Assembly (NCBI RefSeq): GCF_004358025.1
Contig: NZ_SMTL01000004.1
Coordinates: 124,001 to 188,000 of the forward strand
Origin: Rhizobium deserti
Lineage (GTDB): Bacteria > Pseudomonadota > Alphaproteobacteria > Rhizobiales > Rhizobiaceae
Length of the DNA: 64,000 bases
Direction: 5' to 3'
The position numbers were made by a program, and so were the translations under genes. Shown in pieces: positions 35,879-44,861 of this stretch. Within the stretch, counting starts at the first letter, position 1; each line of letters opens with the position of its first letter. A model generated the notes under the pieces. The model had not been told where the DNA came from and ran no database searches. It saw nothing but the letters and a program-made list of their open reading frames with translations.

Positions 35879-36067
35879 ATGGACGAGAGGTTGAGCAAGG
35901 TCGATCCGAAGCTGCTTGATCTGCTGGTCTGCCCTCTCACGAAGGGGCGCCTGTCTCTGAACCGCGAAACGAACGAGCTCGTCTCGCAGGGCGCCCACCT
36001 TGCTTATCCTATCCGTGATGGAATCCCGATCATGCTGGTGTCCGAGGCCCGCAAGATCGAGGATTAA
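35879..36067 (+). CDS. Trm112-family protein (UPF0434)
   Basis: The 62-residue protein starts with [14 protein letters not shown] and ends in the [15 protein letters not shown] signature of the YcaR/Trm112 group. In eukaryotes Trm112 activates methyltransferases; the bacterial role is unresolved. Of the usual four zinc cysteines only one is visible (VCPLT), so zinc binding is unlikely here. The ATG follows an AGGGGCAG site. Confidence 0.88.
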   Translation: MDERLSKVDPKLLDLLVCPLTKGRLSLNRETNELVSQGAHLAYPIRDGIPIMLVSEARKIED

Positions 36068-36084
36068 CGGCAGGTCTTCAAATT

Positions 36085-37299
36085 TCAGATCGCCTGGCCG
36101 GCCAGCAGTTTCGGACCTTCGCTATCCGTCTTTCCGGCAGCCTGGTCGATAAAGAAAGTCTTCAGCTTCGGCATGTGCTCAACCAGCCCAAGCCCGAGAT
36201 CGCGGGCAATGCGCAAAGGCGTCAAGTCGTTGGAGAAGAGCCGGTTGAGGACATCGGTCGTCACCCCCATGCGGAACGTGTCGAAGCGCCGCCAGGACTG
36301 ATAGCGCTCGAGTACATTGAGGCCGCCGATATCGAGCCCGAGCCGGTCTGCCTCGACGACGGTTTCGGCCAGAGCAGCGACATCCTTGAAGCCGAGATTG
36401 AGGCCTTGGCCTGAAATCGGGTGGATCCCGTGGGCTGCATCTCCGGCAAGGGCAAGACGTGGCGCGACAAAGGCGCGAGCCAGCGTCAGGCCGAGCGGAA
36501 AGGCGCGTTTGCTGCCGACCACCCGCAGCTCGCCGAGCTTGTGCCCGAACCTGCGCTGCAGTTCCTCCTCGAAGATCAGGTCGTCGGCTGCGACCAGCCG
36601 CTCTGCTTCGGCCGTCCGCTCCGTCCAGACGAGGGAAGACCGGTTGCCGGTCAGCGGCAGGATAGCAAAGGGACCGGAGGGAAGAAAATGCTCTTCCGCA
36701 ACACCGTCGTGCGGGCGTTCATGCGCAACGGTCGTAACGATGCCGGACTGCCCGTAATTCCAGGTGACGGTGCGGATGCCTGCCATGTCGCGAAGTTTGG
36801 AGCGGACCCCGTCACAGGCCACTAGCAGGCGCGTTTCCAGAGTGGAGCCATCCTTGAGGGAGACCGTACAGTGGGTGCTGCCATTCCGGAAGCCCGTTGC
36901 GGACAGGCCGTGTCGGATGGGAATGCCTAGACGTTCGGCCACGCCGCGCAGGGCCCGTACCATGGCGACGTTCGGCACCATATGCGCAAATGGCCGGCCT
37001 TCTTCCATCTCTCCATCGAAGGTCAAGAAAACGGGTCGGACAGGATCCGAGGTGCGGCTGTCGGTGACGATCATCCGGTTGATCGGCTGCGCCTCCGGGG
37101 CAATCTCGTTCCAGGCGCCGAAAACCTCCAGCATGCGGCTTGCAGCGGCAATGATGGCGGATGCTCGCTCATCCTTTTCCCAAACACCGGCAGGTGCGGC
37201 CTCGATCACTTCGATGTCAAGATGCGGTGCAGCCTGTTTGACCGCGACGGCAGCAGCCAGCCCTACATATCCGCCACCTACAACCAGCATATCCAGCAT
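36085..37299 (-). CDS. UbiH/UbiF/COQ6-family FAD-dependent hydroxylase
   Basis: The 404-residue flavoprotein has the N-terminal dinucleotide fold (VVGGGYVGLAAAVA), the DG motif (VACDGVRSKLRDMAG) and the second FAD motif GDAAHGIHPISGQGLNLG, which is the signature of ubiquinone-biosynthesis monooxygenases. It should hydroxylate the benzoquinol ring of ubiquinone precursors with O2 and NAD(P)H. Rhizobia often use a single broad enzyme (UbiL or UbiM type) for several ring positions; the exact position cannot be read from sequence. It converges on the Trm112-like gene and diverges from tesB. Confidence 0.9.
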   Translation of the reverse strand: MLDMLVVGGGYVGLAAAVAVKQAAPHLDIEVIEAAPAGVWEKDERASAIIAAASRMLEVFGAWNEIAPEAQPINRMIVTDSRTSDPVRPVFLTFDGEMEEGRPFAHMVPNVAMVRALRGVAERLGIPIRHGLSATGFRNGSTHCTVSLKDGSTLETRLLVACDGVRSKLRDMAGIRTVTWNYGQSGIVTTVAHERPHDGVAEEHFLPSGPFAILPLTGNRSSLVWTERTAEAERLVAADDLIFEEELQRRFGHKLGELRVVGSKRAFPLGLTLARAFVAPRLALAGDAAHGIHPISGQGLNLGFKDVAALAETVVEADRLGLDIGGLNVLERYQSWRRFDTFRMGVTTDVLNRLFSNDLTPLRIARDLGLGLVEHMPKLKTFFIDQAAGKTDSEGPKLLAGQAI

Positions 37300-37386
37300 T
37301 TGCCAAAGCTCCCGTAAGACTTGAGAATATCAGGTCATGCATATAGATCATCCCGCACTCGCTTCCTATCACCGGAGTCCGTCATA

Positions 37387-38271
37387 ATGTCGCGCACGCC
37401 CGAATCTCTTACGCCCATGGAAGAATTGCTCGCGACGCTGGATCTGGAAAGGATAGAGGAAAACCTTTATCGCGGCGTCAGCCCGCAGGCGGGATGGCAG
37501 AGGGTCTTCGGCGGGCAGGTTGTGGCTCAGGCCCTGGTTGCAGCCCAGCGGACGGTGGCTTCAGACCGGCCTGTACATTCCCTGCACGCCTATTTCATGC
37601 GGCCTGGAGATCCTGCCGTCCCGATTCTTTATCAGGTGGAACGGATCCGCGACGGTGCAAGCTTCACGACCCGCAGGGTTGTGGCCGTCCAGCATGGCAA
37701 GGCGATATTTGCCATGTCGGCTTCCTTCCAGATCGAGGAGGAGGGCTATCGCCACCAGTTGCCGATGCCGGTGGTCACCATGCCCGAGCAACTGATGGGA
37801 GAGCAGCAGTTTCAGGAGACCTTCCTGAAAGAGGCTCCGGAGGCTGTGCGCCGCTACTGGGAGCGCAAGCGCCCGATCGAGGTACGGCCGACGTCGCTCG
37901 TTCATTATCTGACAAAGGAAAAACTCGAGCCCCGTCAGGATGTTTGGGTGCGTGCGCTCGGTGATGTACCAGCCGAACGCGGCATTCAGGCAGCTGTACT
38001 GGCCTATATCTCGGACATGACCCTGCTCGACGCATCGCTTTACCCGCACGGAACGTCCATTTTCGATCCATCCATTCAGGTTGCCAGCCTCGATCACGCC
38101 ATGTGGTTCCATAGGCCGGTGAGCTTCGAGGACTGGCTCCTCTACACGCAGGACAGTCCCAGTGCCTCCGGTGCGCGCGGCATGACGCGCGGGAGCATTT
38201 ATAGCCGGTCCGGGACACTGATCGCTTCCGTGGCTCAGGAAGGACTGATTCGCAAAAAGGCAGATGACTAA
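37387..38271 (+). CDS. tesB: Acyl-CoA thioesterase II
   Basis: The 294-residue protein has the double hot-dog fold of TesB. The signatures are FGGQVVAQALVAAQRTV, VHSLHAYFMRPGDP, the SFTTRRVVAVQHGKAIF block and the second-domain WFHRP, with the Asp/Thr/Gln catalytic residues expected in the VLAYISDMTLLDASL region. It hydrolyses medium- and long-chain acyl-CoA. The start at 37387 is preferred (GGAG about eight bases upstream); a longer frame begins 66 bases earlier. A perfect inverted repeat overlaps its stop codon. Confidence 0.93.
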   Translation: MSRTPESLTPMEELLATLDLERIEENLYRGVSPQAGWQRVFGGQVVAQALVAAQRTVASDRPVHSLHAYFMRPGDPAVPILYQVERIRDGASFTTRRVVAVQHGKAIFAMSASFQIEEEGYRHQLPMPVVTMPEQLMGEQQFQETFLKEAPEAVRRYWERKRPIEVRPTSLVHYLTKEKLEPRQDVWVRALGDVPAERGIQAAVLAYISDMTLLDASLYPHGTSIFDPSIQVASLDHAMWFHRPVSFEDWLLYTQDSPSASGARGMTRGSIYSRSGTLIASVAQEGLIRKKADD

Positions 38272-38305
38272 ATCTTAAGCAAATTGCTAAATTTGCTTAA
38301 GATTT
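38270..38305. repeat. Perfect 16-base inverted repeat at the tesB stop
   Basis: AAATCTTAAGCAAATT (38270-38285) and its exact reverse complement (38290-38305) are separated by GCTA. The element starts within the tesB stop codon, is A/T-rich, and has no further U-run, unlike the other terminators in this window. It may end tesB transcription in both directions or bind a regulator. Confidence 0.85.
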
Positions 38306-38393
38306 AGCCTTGCGGGAACCCGACGATTGCTGATTTTTTAGAGCATTTGCAAAAAATCTTTGTTTTTCAATGGCCTGATGGCTAATTTGAATC

Positions 38394-38409
38394 TGGCACG
38401 CCCTTTGAA
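38394..38409 (+). promoter_or_regulatory. Sigma-54-type promoter of glnK-amtB
   Basis: TGGCACG, four bases, TTGAA matches the RpoN consensus TGGCACG-N4-TTGCW with one change (C to A in the -12 element). It lies 85 bases before glnK, which is normally under NtrC/RpoN control. I could not identify convincing NtrC sites upstream. Confidence 0.75.
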
Positions 38410-38493
38410 TGTAAGCCCTCAGTCGCTGCCATGATCAGTCAGCGATAAAGAGAGCCGGCTGCATGCCGAGACAACCAAAGGATGGGAAGCCAG

Positions 38494-38832
38494 ATGAAAA
38501 TCGTGATGGCCATTATCAAGCCGTTCAAGCTGGATGAGGTGCGCGAAGCCCTTACGGCTGTCGGCATCCAGGGCCTGACCGTCACCGAGGTAAAAGGTTA
38601 CGGACGCCAGAAGGGACATACCGAAATCTATCGTGGCACGGAATACGCCGTTAGCTTTCTGCCGAAGCTGAAGGTCGAGATCGCGGTTCCGACCGACCTC
38701 GTCGAAAGGGCCGTCGATGCCATCGCATCGTCCGCAAAGACCGGCCAAATCGGTGATGGCAAGATCTTCGTCTATTCGATCGAACAGGCCGTGCGCATTC
38801 GTACCGGCGAAACCAACACTGAAGCGCTTTAA
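38494..38832 (+). CDS. glnK: Nitrogen regulatory PII protein GlnK
   Basis: The 112-residue PII protein senses ATP/ADP and 2-oxoglutarate and gates AmtB. The T-loop is complete (GRQKGHTEIYRGTEYAVSFLPK region) with uridylylation site Tyr51, and the B- and C-loop segments (TGQIGDGKIFV) are intact. Its position directly before amtB marks it as GlnK rather than GlnB. GGGAAG precedes the ATG at 38494; an in-frame ATG at 38482 is less likely. Confidence 0.96.
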   Translation: MKIVMAIIKPFKLDEVREALTAVGIQGLTVTEVKGYGRQKGHTEIYRGTEYAVSFLPKLKVEIAVPTDLVERAVDAIASSAKTGQIGDGKIFVYSIEQAVRIRTGETNTEAL

Positions 38833-38860
38833 GCACGGCTGACAGGGGAGTATTTAAAAA

Positions 38861-40282
38861 ATGCAATTCAACCGGATTTCCACTCTCGGACGCCTGGGTG
38901 CCGCTGCTGCGGCACTGCTGGCGCCCGTCGCTGCCTTTGCGCAGGATGCTGCCGCACCGGCGGCCGCTGCCGCTGCTCCCGCCATGACCATGGACAAGGG
39001 TGACAATACCTGGATGATGATCTCCACGGTCCTCGTTCTGTTCATGACCATTCCCGGCCTGGCCCTTTTTTACGGCGGTCTCGTGCGCGCCAAGAACATG
39101 CTCTCCGTGCTGATGCAGGTCTTCATGATCACCTCGGTCGTGATGATCATCTGGGTCACCTATGGTTATTCGCTGGCCTTTACCGACGGCGGTTCGCTCA
39201 ACAGCTTCGTCGGCGGTCTGTCCAAGATGTTCCTGGCCGGCGTCGATACGACGACGCTTGCAGAAACCTTCACCAAGGGCGTGGCCATTCCCGAGCTAAC
39301 CTTCGTCTGCTTCCAGATGACCTTCGCCTGCATCACGCCGGCCCTGATCGTGGGCGCCTTTGCCGAGCGCATCAAGTTCTCTGCCGTCATGCTCTTCGTT
39401 GTCTTGTGGGTGACCTTCGTTTATTTCCCGATGGCTCACATGGTCTGGTTCTGGGGCGGCCCGAGCGCCTATGACGGCCCGACCGGCCTGATCTTCTCCT
39501 ATGGCGCCATCGACTTTGCCGGCGGCACAGTGGTTCACATCAACGCTGGTATCGCCGGTCTCGTCGGCGCCATCATGCTTGGCAAGCGCACCGGCTACAA
39601 GAAGGACATCATGGCTCCGCATTCGATGACGCTGACCATGGTCGGCGCCTCCATGCTGTGGGTCGGCTGGTTCGGCTTCAATGCCGGTTCCAACCTCGAA
39701 GCCAATGCCTATGCGTCGCTGGCGATGATCAACACCTTTGTCGCCACGGCTGCTGCCGCTGTCGCATGGTGCATCGTCGAAACCTTCTCGCGCGGCAAGG
39801 CTTCCATGCTCGGCGCAGCTTCGGGTGCCGTTGCCGGCCTCGTTGCCGTCACACCGGCTGCCGGCTTTGCCGGTCCGATGGGCTCCATCGTTCTCGGCCT
39901 CATCGTGTCGCCGGTTTGCTACTTCTTCGTCGATGTCGTGAAGAACAAGTTCAACTACGACGACTCGCTGGATGTCTTCGGCATCCATTGCGTCGGCGGC
40001 ATCATCGGCGCCATCGGCACCGGCATCCTCGTCAACCCGGCCCTCGGCGGTGCGGGCATCGTGGATTACTCCACGCCTGACTTCGCTGCTTCCTATGCCG
40101 GAACGGCGACCCAGGTCTGGGCACAGCTGAAAGGCGTTCTGACCACCATCGTATGGTCGGGCATTGGTTCGGCGATCCTCTACAAGATCGTCGACCTGAT
40201 CGTCGGTCTGCGCGTCACGGTTGAAGCGGAGCGCGAGGGTCTTGACCTGTCGACCCATGGCGAAGCCGCCTATCACTCCTGA
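38861..40282 (+). CDS. amtB: Ammonium transporter AmtB
   Basis: The 473-residue protein has a cleavable signal sequence (to about residue 27, AFAQ) with a short Ala-rich linker, then eleven membrane helices of the Amt/Rh fold. The family signatures DFAGGTVVHINAGIAGLVGA and FGIHCVGGIIGAIGTGI contain the pore histidine pair region, and FNAGSNLEAN is also conserved. It conducts ammonium and is blocked by GlnK, whose gene is 28 bases upstream. Confidence 0.96.
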   Translation: MQFNRISTLGRLGAAAAALLAPVAAFAQDAAAPAAAAAAPAMTMDKGDNTWMMISTVLVLFMTIPGLALFYGGLVRAKNMLSVLMQVFMITSVVMIIWVTYGYSLAFTDGGSLNSFVGGLSKMFLAGVDTTTLAETFTKGVAIPELTFVCFQMTFACITPALIVGAFAERIKFSAVMLFVVLWVTFVYFPMAHMVWFWGGPSAYDGPTGLIFSYGAIDFAGGTVVHINAGIAGLVGAIMLGKRTGYKKDIMAPHSMTLTMVGASMLWVGWFGFNAGSNLEANAYASLAMINTFVATAAAAVAWCIVETFSRGKASMLGAASGAVAGLVAVTPAAGFAGPMGSIVLGLIVSPVCYFFVDVVKNKFNYDDSLDVFGIHCVGGIIGAIGTGILVNPALGGAGIVDYSTPDFAASYAGTATQVWAQLKGVLTTIVWSGIGSAILYKIVDLIVGLRVTVEAEREGLDLSTHGEAAYHS

Positions 40283-40290
40283 TCGGTGAA

Positions 40291-40316
40291 ACGGCAGCGG
40301 TCTTGGTCGCTGCCGT
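40291..40316 (+). other. Hairpin just after amtB
   Basis: ACGGCAGCG (40291-40299) pairs perfectly with CGCTGCCGT (40308-40316). No T-run follows; a canonical terminator lies 37 bases further on, so this may protect the mRNA end or assist termination. Confidence 0.6.
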
Positions 40317-40352
40317 CAATCCCTGAGACCACAGTCTTCAACAGGCTGCCGA

Positions 40353-40381
40353 AGCCCCGGATATCCGTCCGGGGCTTTTTT
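40353..40381 (+). terminator. Intrinsic terminator of glnK-amtB
   Basis: Nine-base stem AGCCCCGGA (40353-40361) with TCCGGGGCT (40368-40376), six-base loop, followed by a run of T. Confidence 0.93.
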
Positions 40382-40412
40382 GTTCTTGCGGCGGTGCCAG
40401 CCGATCTCGTGG

Positions 40413-40427
40413 TTAAAGAGACATTAA
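40413..40427 (+). promoter_or_regulatory. CtrA-type binding site before ftsK
   Basis: TTAA, seven bases (AGAGACA), TTAA is an exact match to the CtrA consensus, and the second half extends as TTAACCAT, common in rhizobial CtrA sites. It lies about 95 bases before the chosen ftsK start. Confidence 0.65.
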
Positions 40428-40520
40428 CCATCCAGACGTACCTTTCAATGCGAGTGCGTGCAGCGACCGGCGGTTGCCGATTCGCGCGAGGAAGTTGCGT
40501 TTCAAGAACAGCGGGCAGAC

Positions 40521-43214
40521 ATGATGGGCAGAAGCAGTTCAGCGGTAATGGCAAATCACTCCGCCCGCTCGGTCCTGACGGCCTTCGTCTGGCGGCAGGC
40601 TCTCGCGCTGGCCGGCTTCGCCACCTTCGTGGCACTGGCCCTCGCCGTTGCGGCTCTGGCCACTTGGAACGTCGCAGATCCAAGCTTCTCCTACGCCACC
40701 GATAATCCGCCCAGCAATATTTTCGGCTATTCCGGCGCGATATTTGCCGACCTGGTCATGCAGTTTCTTGGCCTGGCCAGCATTTTCGCGCTTCTGCCCG
40801 TTCTGGCACTGGCGCTGGCGCTGATTTCCGGACGCCGCTATGACCGCATCCCGGCGCGGCTCGCGGCCTGGGGCGGCGGCACGCTGCTTGCGACCGCGAC
40901 CCTCGGATGCTTTCCCGCGCCACATACGTGGCCCATTCCAAACGGCATCGGTGGCGTCATCGGCGACATGATCCTACGCTTCCCGGCACTTTTCGTCGGC
41001 GCCTATCCTACCGGCATGGTGGCCATGGTGCTCGGCTGCATCTTCACCGTGCCCTGCATCTGGCTCATGCTGTTTGCCTCAGGACTTGTCGGCGAGGCTT
41101 TCGAGGAGGCGGAAGACGACGAAAAGCCGATTGCCGCCGCAAAGCCTCGGTCGATGCGCGGAGCCGACGAGGAAGACGAAGATGACGGTTTTGGCGGCTT
41201 CCTGGCCTTTGGCGCACTGGCGCACTACTGGTATATCACCCAGGCCCGTCTGCGCCGCCTGGCTGGCATCAAGCCGCGCGCAAGGCTTGGTTTCGACCAG
41301 CCTTATGACTTCAACGACGACGAATTCGGCACCTTGAACGAGCCGGTCCGCGCCAAGGCGGCTCCCGCCCAGGCCGGCCGTCGCCTGGAGCCGTCGCTGG
41401 ATGGTGGCGCCGAGCGCGTCGCCTCGTCGCGGCGGGTTGTGGCTGCACCGCCCATGTCCGCCGATGGCGATAACTTCGATGACGATCCGCCTTTCGATAT
41501 GGATGGCATGCCCCCGCGCCCCGTCGGCATATTGCCGGACGAGGATGAGGATGATGCGCCCTTCATCACGTCGCGTGCGCCGCAGCCGGCCAATGGCGGG
41601 CGCAGCCAGCCCCGAGTCGTGCCGTCAGCGGCACCGCCCAAGCCAAGTGACCGTGTTGCTCGCGATGCCCAGTCCTCCTTCATCAGGCCGGACGGCTTCC
41701 AGCTTCCTTCGGTCCATCTGCTGGCAGAGCCAAAGGCTGTTGCCCGCGACGCGTCGCTGTCGGCCGATGCGCTGGAACAGAATGCCCGCATGCTGGAAGG
41801 CGTGCTGGAAGATTTCGGCGTCAAGGGCGAGATCATCCATGTCCGCCCCGGCCCAGTCGTCACGCTTTACGAACTGGAGCCGGCGCCCGGCATCAAGTCG
41901 TCGCGCGTCATCGGACTTGCCGACGATATCGCCCGCTCCATGAGCGCCATTGCGGCGCGTGTGGCCGTCGTCCCAGGCCGCAATGCGATCGGCATCGAAC
42001 TGCCCAACCGCATCCGTGAAACCGTTTATTTGCGCGAAATGATCGGCTCGAAGGATTTCGAGGGCAGCAAGGCCAAACTCGCCATGGCGCTCGGCAAGAC
42101 GATCGGCGGTGAGCCTGTGGTTGCCGACCTCGCCAAGATGCCGCATCTGCTCGTCGCCGGTACCACCGGTTCGGGTAAGTCGGTCGCCATCAACACGATG
42201 ATCCTGTCGCTTCTCTACCGCTACACGCCGGAAAAGTGCCGCTTGATCATGATCGATCCGAAAATGCTCGAACTTTCCGTCTATGACGGCATTCCGCATC
42301 TGCTGTCCCCGGTCGTCACCGACCCGAAGAAGGCTGTCGTGGCGCTGAAATGGACCGTCCGGGAGATGGAAGAGCGCTACAAGAAGATGTCGAAGATCGG
42401 CGTGCGCAATATCGACGGCTTCAACAGCCGCGTCGAGCAGGCGATCGAAAAGGGAGAAATCCTCACCCGCACGGTGCAGACCGGCTTTGACCGGCAGACA
42501 GGCGAGGCGGTCTACGAGACGGAGGAATTCGATCTCCAGCCCATTCCGTATATCGTCGTCATCATCGACGAAATGGCCGACCTGATGATGGTCGCCGGCA
42601 AGGACATCGAAGGCGCCGTGCAGCGCCTGGCGCAGATGGCCCGTGCCGCTGGCATCCATGTGATCATGGCGACGCAGCGTCCGTCGGTGGACGTCATTAC
42701 CGGTACGATCAAGGCGAACTTCCCGACCCGCATTTCCTTCCAGGTGACGTCGAAGATCGACAGTCGCACCATCTTAGGCGAACAGGGCGCCGAGCAGCTG
42801 CTCGGCCAGGGCGACATGCTCTACATGGCCGGTGGCGGACGCATCCAGCGCGTTCATGGCCCCTTCGTGTCCGATATCGAGGTCGAGGAGATCGTCGCCT
42901 ACTTGAAAACTCAAGGCTCGCCCCAATATCTCGAAGCAATCACGGCCGATGAGGACGAGGATGGCGATGGGACCGGTCCGGCCGGCACCGTCAACCTGTC
43001 GGAGTCGGACGATCCTTACGATCAGGCGGTGGCGATCGTGCTGCGGGATGGCAAGGCTTCCACGTCCTACGTCCAGCGTCGTCTCGGCATCGGCTACAAT
43101 CGGGCCGCTTCGCTTATCGAGCGGATGGAGAAGGAAGGGTTGATCGGGCCGGCAAACCACGCCGGCAAGCGCGAGATCCTGGTGCCGACCGAGGCGGATG
43201 TCCTCGACCGGTAA
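40521..43214 (+). CDS. ftsK: DNA translocase FtsK
   Basis: The 897-residue protein anchors in the septum by about four N-terminal membrane helices (to about residue 200), has an acidic, proline-rich linker (about 210-400), a RecA-like motor with Walker A GTTGSGKS near residue 550 and Walker B IIDEMADL, and a C-terminal gamma winged-helix domain ([22 protein letters not shown]) that reads KOPS and activates XerCD. It pumps chromosome termini apart at division. Start codon is uncertain: GTG 40458 is in frame, but the ATG pair at 40521 fits better. Confidence 0.95.
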   Translation: MMGRSSSAVMANHSARSVLTAFVWRQALALAGFATFVALALAVAALATWNVADPSFSYATDNPPSNIFGYSGAIFADLVMQFLGLASIFALLPVLALALALISGRRYDRIPARLAAWGGGTLLATATLGCFPAPHTWPIPNGIGGVIGDMILRFPALFVGAYPTGMVAMVLGCIFTVPCIWLMLFASGLVGEAFEEAEDDEKPIAAAKPRSMRGADEEDEDDGFGGFLAFGALAHYWYITQARLRRLAGIKPRARLGFDQPYDFNDDEFGTLNEPVRAKAAPAQAGRRLEPSLDGGAERVASSRRVVAAPPMSADGDNFDDDPPFDMDGMPPRPVGILPDEDEDDAPFITSRAPQPANGGRSQPRVVPSAAPPKPSDRVARDAQSSFIRPDGFQLPSVHLLAEPKAVARDASLSADALEQNARMLEGVLEDFGVKGEIIHVRPGPVVTLYELEPAPGIKSSRVIGLADDIARSMSAIAARVAVVPGRNAIGIELPNRIRETVYLREMIGSKDFEGSKAKLAMALGKTIGGEPVVADLAKMPHLLVAGTTGSGKSVAINTMILSLLYRYTPEKCRLIMIDPKMLELSVYDGIPHLLSPVVTDPKKAVVALKWTVREMEERYKKMSKIGVRNIDGFNSRVEQAIEKGEILTRTVQTGFDRQTGEAVYETEEFDLQPIPYIVVIIDEMADLMMVAGKDIEGAVQRLAQMARAAGIHVIMATQRPSVDVITGTIKANFPTRISFQVTSKIDSRTILGEQGAEQLLGQGDMLYMAGGGRIQRVHGPFVSDIEVEEIVAYLKTQGSPQYLEAITADEDEDGDGTGPAGTVNLSESDDPYDQAVAIVLRDGKASTSYVQRRLGIGYNRAASLIERMEKEGLIGPANHAGKREILVPTEADVLDR

Positions 43215-43287
43215 GGCTTTCGTGAAGTGCGCAGGCGGCCATGAAGACGCCGCCTTTGCCGGGAAGGAAGCAAGGAAGGAGACAAGA

Positions 43288-43935
43288 ATGAACAACGAGA
43301 AATCCACTCTTTCCGGCGCTGTTGGCCGCAGGCAGTTTTCCCTGGGAATGGCCGGCCTGGCAGCCATGGCATTCACGCCAAGCTTTGCTCTGGGACAGGC
43401 GGCGGGTTCCGCCGCTGCGCAGAAGATCGCCGACCATTTTTCGTCGGTGAAGAGCATGATGGGCGAGTTCGTCCAATTTGGCCCGCGTGGCGAACAGACC
43501 GGCGGCAAGTTCTATATCGAGCGCCCCGGCAAGCTGCGCTTCAACTTCGAGGATCCGTCGCCGATCCGCGTCATTGCCGACGGCAAGAATGTTGCGATCG
43601 GCAATATGAAGCTGAAGACCTGGGATCTTTACCCGCTGTCCAAAACGCCGCTCAGCCTTCTGCTCGCCGACAAGATCGATCTCGGCAACCAGATGGTCCG
43701 CGACGTCAAGGAGGAGAGCGATCTGACCACGATCGTGCTCGGCAACAAGAGCGTCTTTGGGGATTCGACCATCACCATGATGTTCGACTCCAAGACCTAT
43801 GATCTGCGCCAGTGGACGATCACCGACGCGCAGAACAAGGACACGTCGGTGATGATCTACAACGTCCAGAACGGCGTCAACCTGGACAACAAGGTCTTCA
43901 ACGTGCCTTACGAGGAAATTCGCAAGCCCGGCTGA
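43288..43935 (+). CDS. lolA: Outer-membrane lipoprotein carrier LolA
   Basis: The 215-residue periplasmic protein ferries lipoproteins from LolCDE to the outer membrane. After the signal it shows the LolA fold segments FVQFGPRGEQTGGKFYIERPGKLRFNFEDPSP and ending NVPYEEIRKPG. The signal contains a twin-arginine-like motif GRRQFSLG (residues 13-20) before a moderately hydrophobic stretch, unusual for a LolA. AAGGAGAC lies upstream of the ATG. The ftsK-lolA order is standard in alphaproteobacteria. Confidence 0.93.
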   Translation: MNNEKSTLSGAVGRRQFSLGMAGLAAMAFTPSFALGQAAGSAAAQKIADHFSSVKSMMGEFVQFGPRGEQTGGKFYIERPGKLRFNFEDPSPIRVIADGKNVAIGNMKLKTWDLYPLSKTPLSLLLADKIDLGNQMVRDVKEESDLTTIVLGNKSVFGDSTITMMFDSKTYDLRQWTITDAQNKDTSVMIYNVQNGVNLDNKVFNVPYEEIRKPG

Positions 43936-43962
43936 GCCCCCGCGAAGGATTGTATGACACTC

Positions 43963-43990
43963 AAAGGCTGTGCATCTGTGCAGCCTTTTT
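43963..43990 (+). terminator. Intrinsic terminator of lolA
   Basis: AAAGGCTG (43963-43970) pairs with CAGCCTTT (43981-43988), loop of ten, T-run included in and after the stem. Confidence 0.85.
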
Positions 43991-44048
43991 CGCTTCTCAG
44001 GGCGCGGCAAATTTCCTAAACCCTCGGCTACGAAGTCCGAGGTAAATC

Positions 44049-44852
44049 ATGACATTTTCCGTTACCACCTGGAACATAAACTCCGTGCGGCTGCGCATGC
44101 CGATCGTCGAGCAGTTCCTGGTCCGCCACAAGCCGGATATTCTTTGCCTGCAGGAGATCAAGTGCCAGGAGCACGAGTTCCCGCTGCAGCCGCTGAAGGA
44201 TCTTGGCTATCAGCACATTATCATCCACGGCCAGAAGGGTTATCACGGCGTCGCCATAGCCTCGAAGGTGCCGCTCACCGAAGATCATCGCCAGAACTAT
44301 TGCGGCGTCGGTGATGCACGGCATATTTCGGCGATCTTCGAGCGCGGTTCGCGGCGCATTCGGCTCCACAATTTCTATGTGCCGGCCGGCGGCGATGAGC
44401 CCAATCGCGAGATCAATCCGAAATTCGGCCATAAGCTGGATTTCATCGAGGAGATGAAGGGGCTGAAGGCGGATCCCATGCCCGGCATTTCATCCATCCT
44501 CGTCGGTGATCTCAATATCGCGCCCTTGGAGCACGATGTCTGGTCCCACAAGCAGATGCTGAAGATCATTAGCCACACGCCGGTGGAAACGGAAGGCATG
44601 ATGGAGATCATCCGCAAAGGCGGCTGGCTGGACCTGATGCGCCATCACGTGCCCGAGCCGCAGAAGCTTTATACCTGGTGGAGCTATCGCGCCAAGGACT
44701 GGCAGGCGGCCGACAGGGGCCGGCGGCTCGATCATATCTGGTCGTCGCCCGATCTAGGTCCTTTCCTCGATCGCGTCGATATCCTGAAAGAGGCTCGCGG
44801 CTGGAACCAACCGTCGGATCACGTCCCGGTGACGGCTGTCTTCAAGATATGA
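44049..44852 (+). CDS. xthA: Exodeoxyribonuclease III
   Basis: The 267-residue exonuclease/endonuclease/phosphatase-fold enzyme removes 3' blocks and cuts at abasic sites. Motifs: WNINSVRLR, LQEIKCQ (metal-binding Glu), GYHGVA, FYVPAGGDEPN, VGDLNIAPLEHDVW (catalytic Asp and Asn), and the final DH pair in PSDHVPV. Length and motif order match XthA. It converges on the cyclic-nucleotide-binding gene with a nine-base gap. Confidence 0.95.
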   Translation: MTFSVTTWNINSVRLRMPIVEQFLVRHKPDILCLQEIKCQEHEFPLQPLKDLGYQHIIIHGQKGYHGVAIASKVPLTEDHRQNYCGVGDARHISAIFERGSRRIRLHNFYVPAGGDEPNREINPKFGHKLDFIEEMKGLKADPMPGISSILVGDLNIAPLEHDVWSHKQMLKIISHTPVETEGMMEIIRKGGWLDLMRHHVPEPQKLYTWWSYRAKDWQAADRGRRLDHIWSSPDLGPFLDRVDILKEARGWNQPSDHVPVTAVFKI

Positions 44853-44861
44853 GGGGCTGGC

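Noticed and set aside
35879..36067. Zinc-ribbon reading of the Trm112-like protein
   Set aside because: Only one of the usual zinc cysteines is present, so a zinc site is not claimed.
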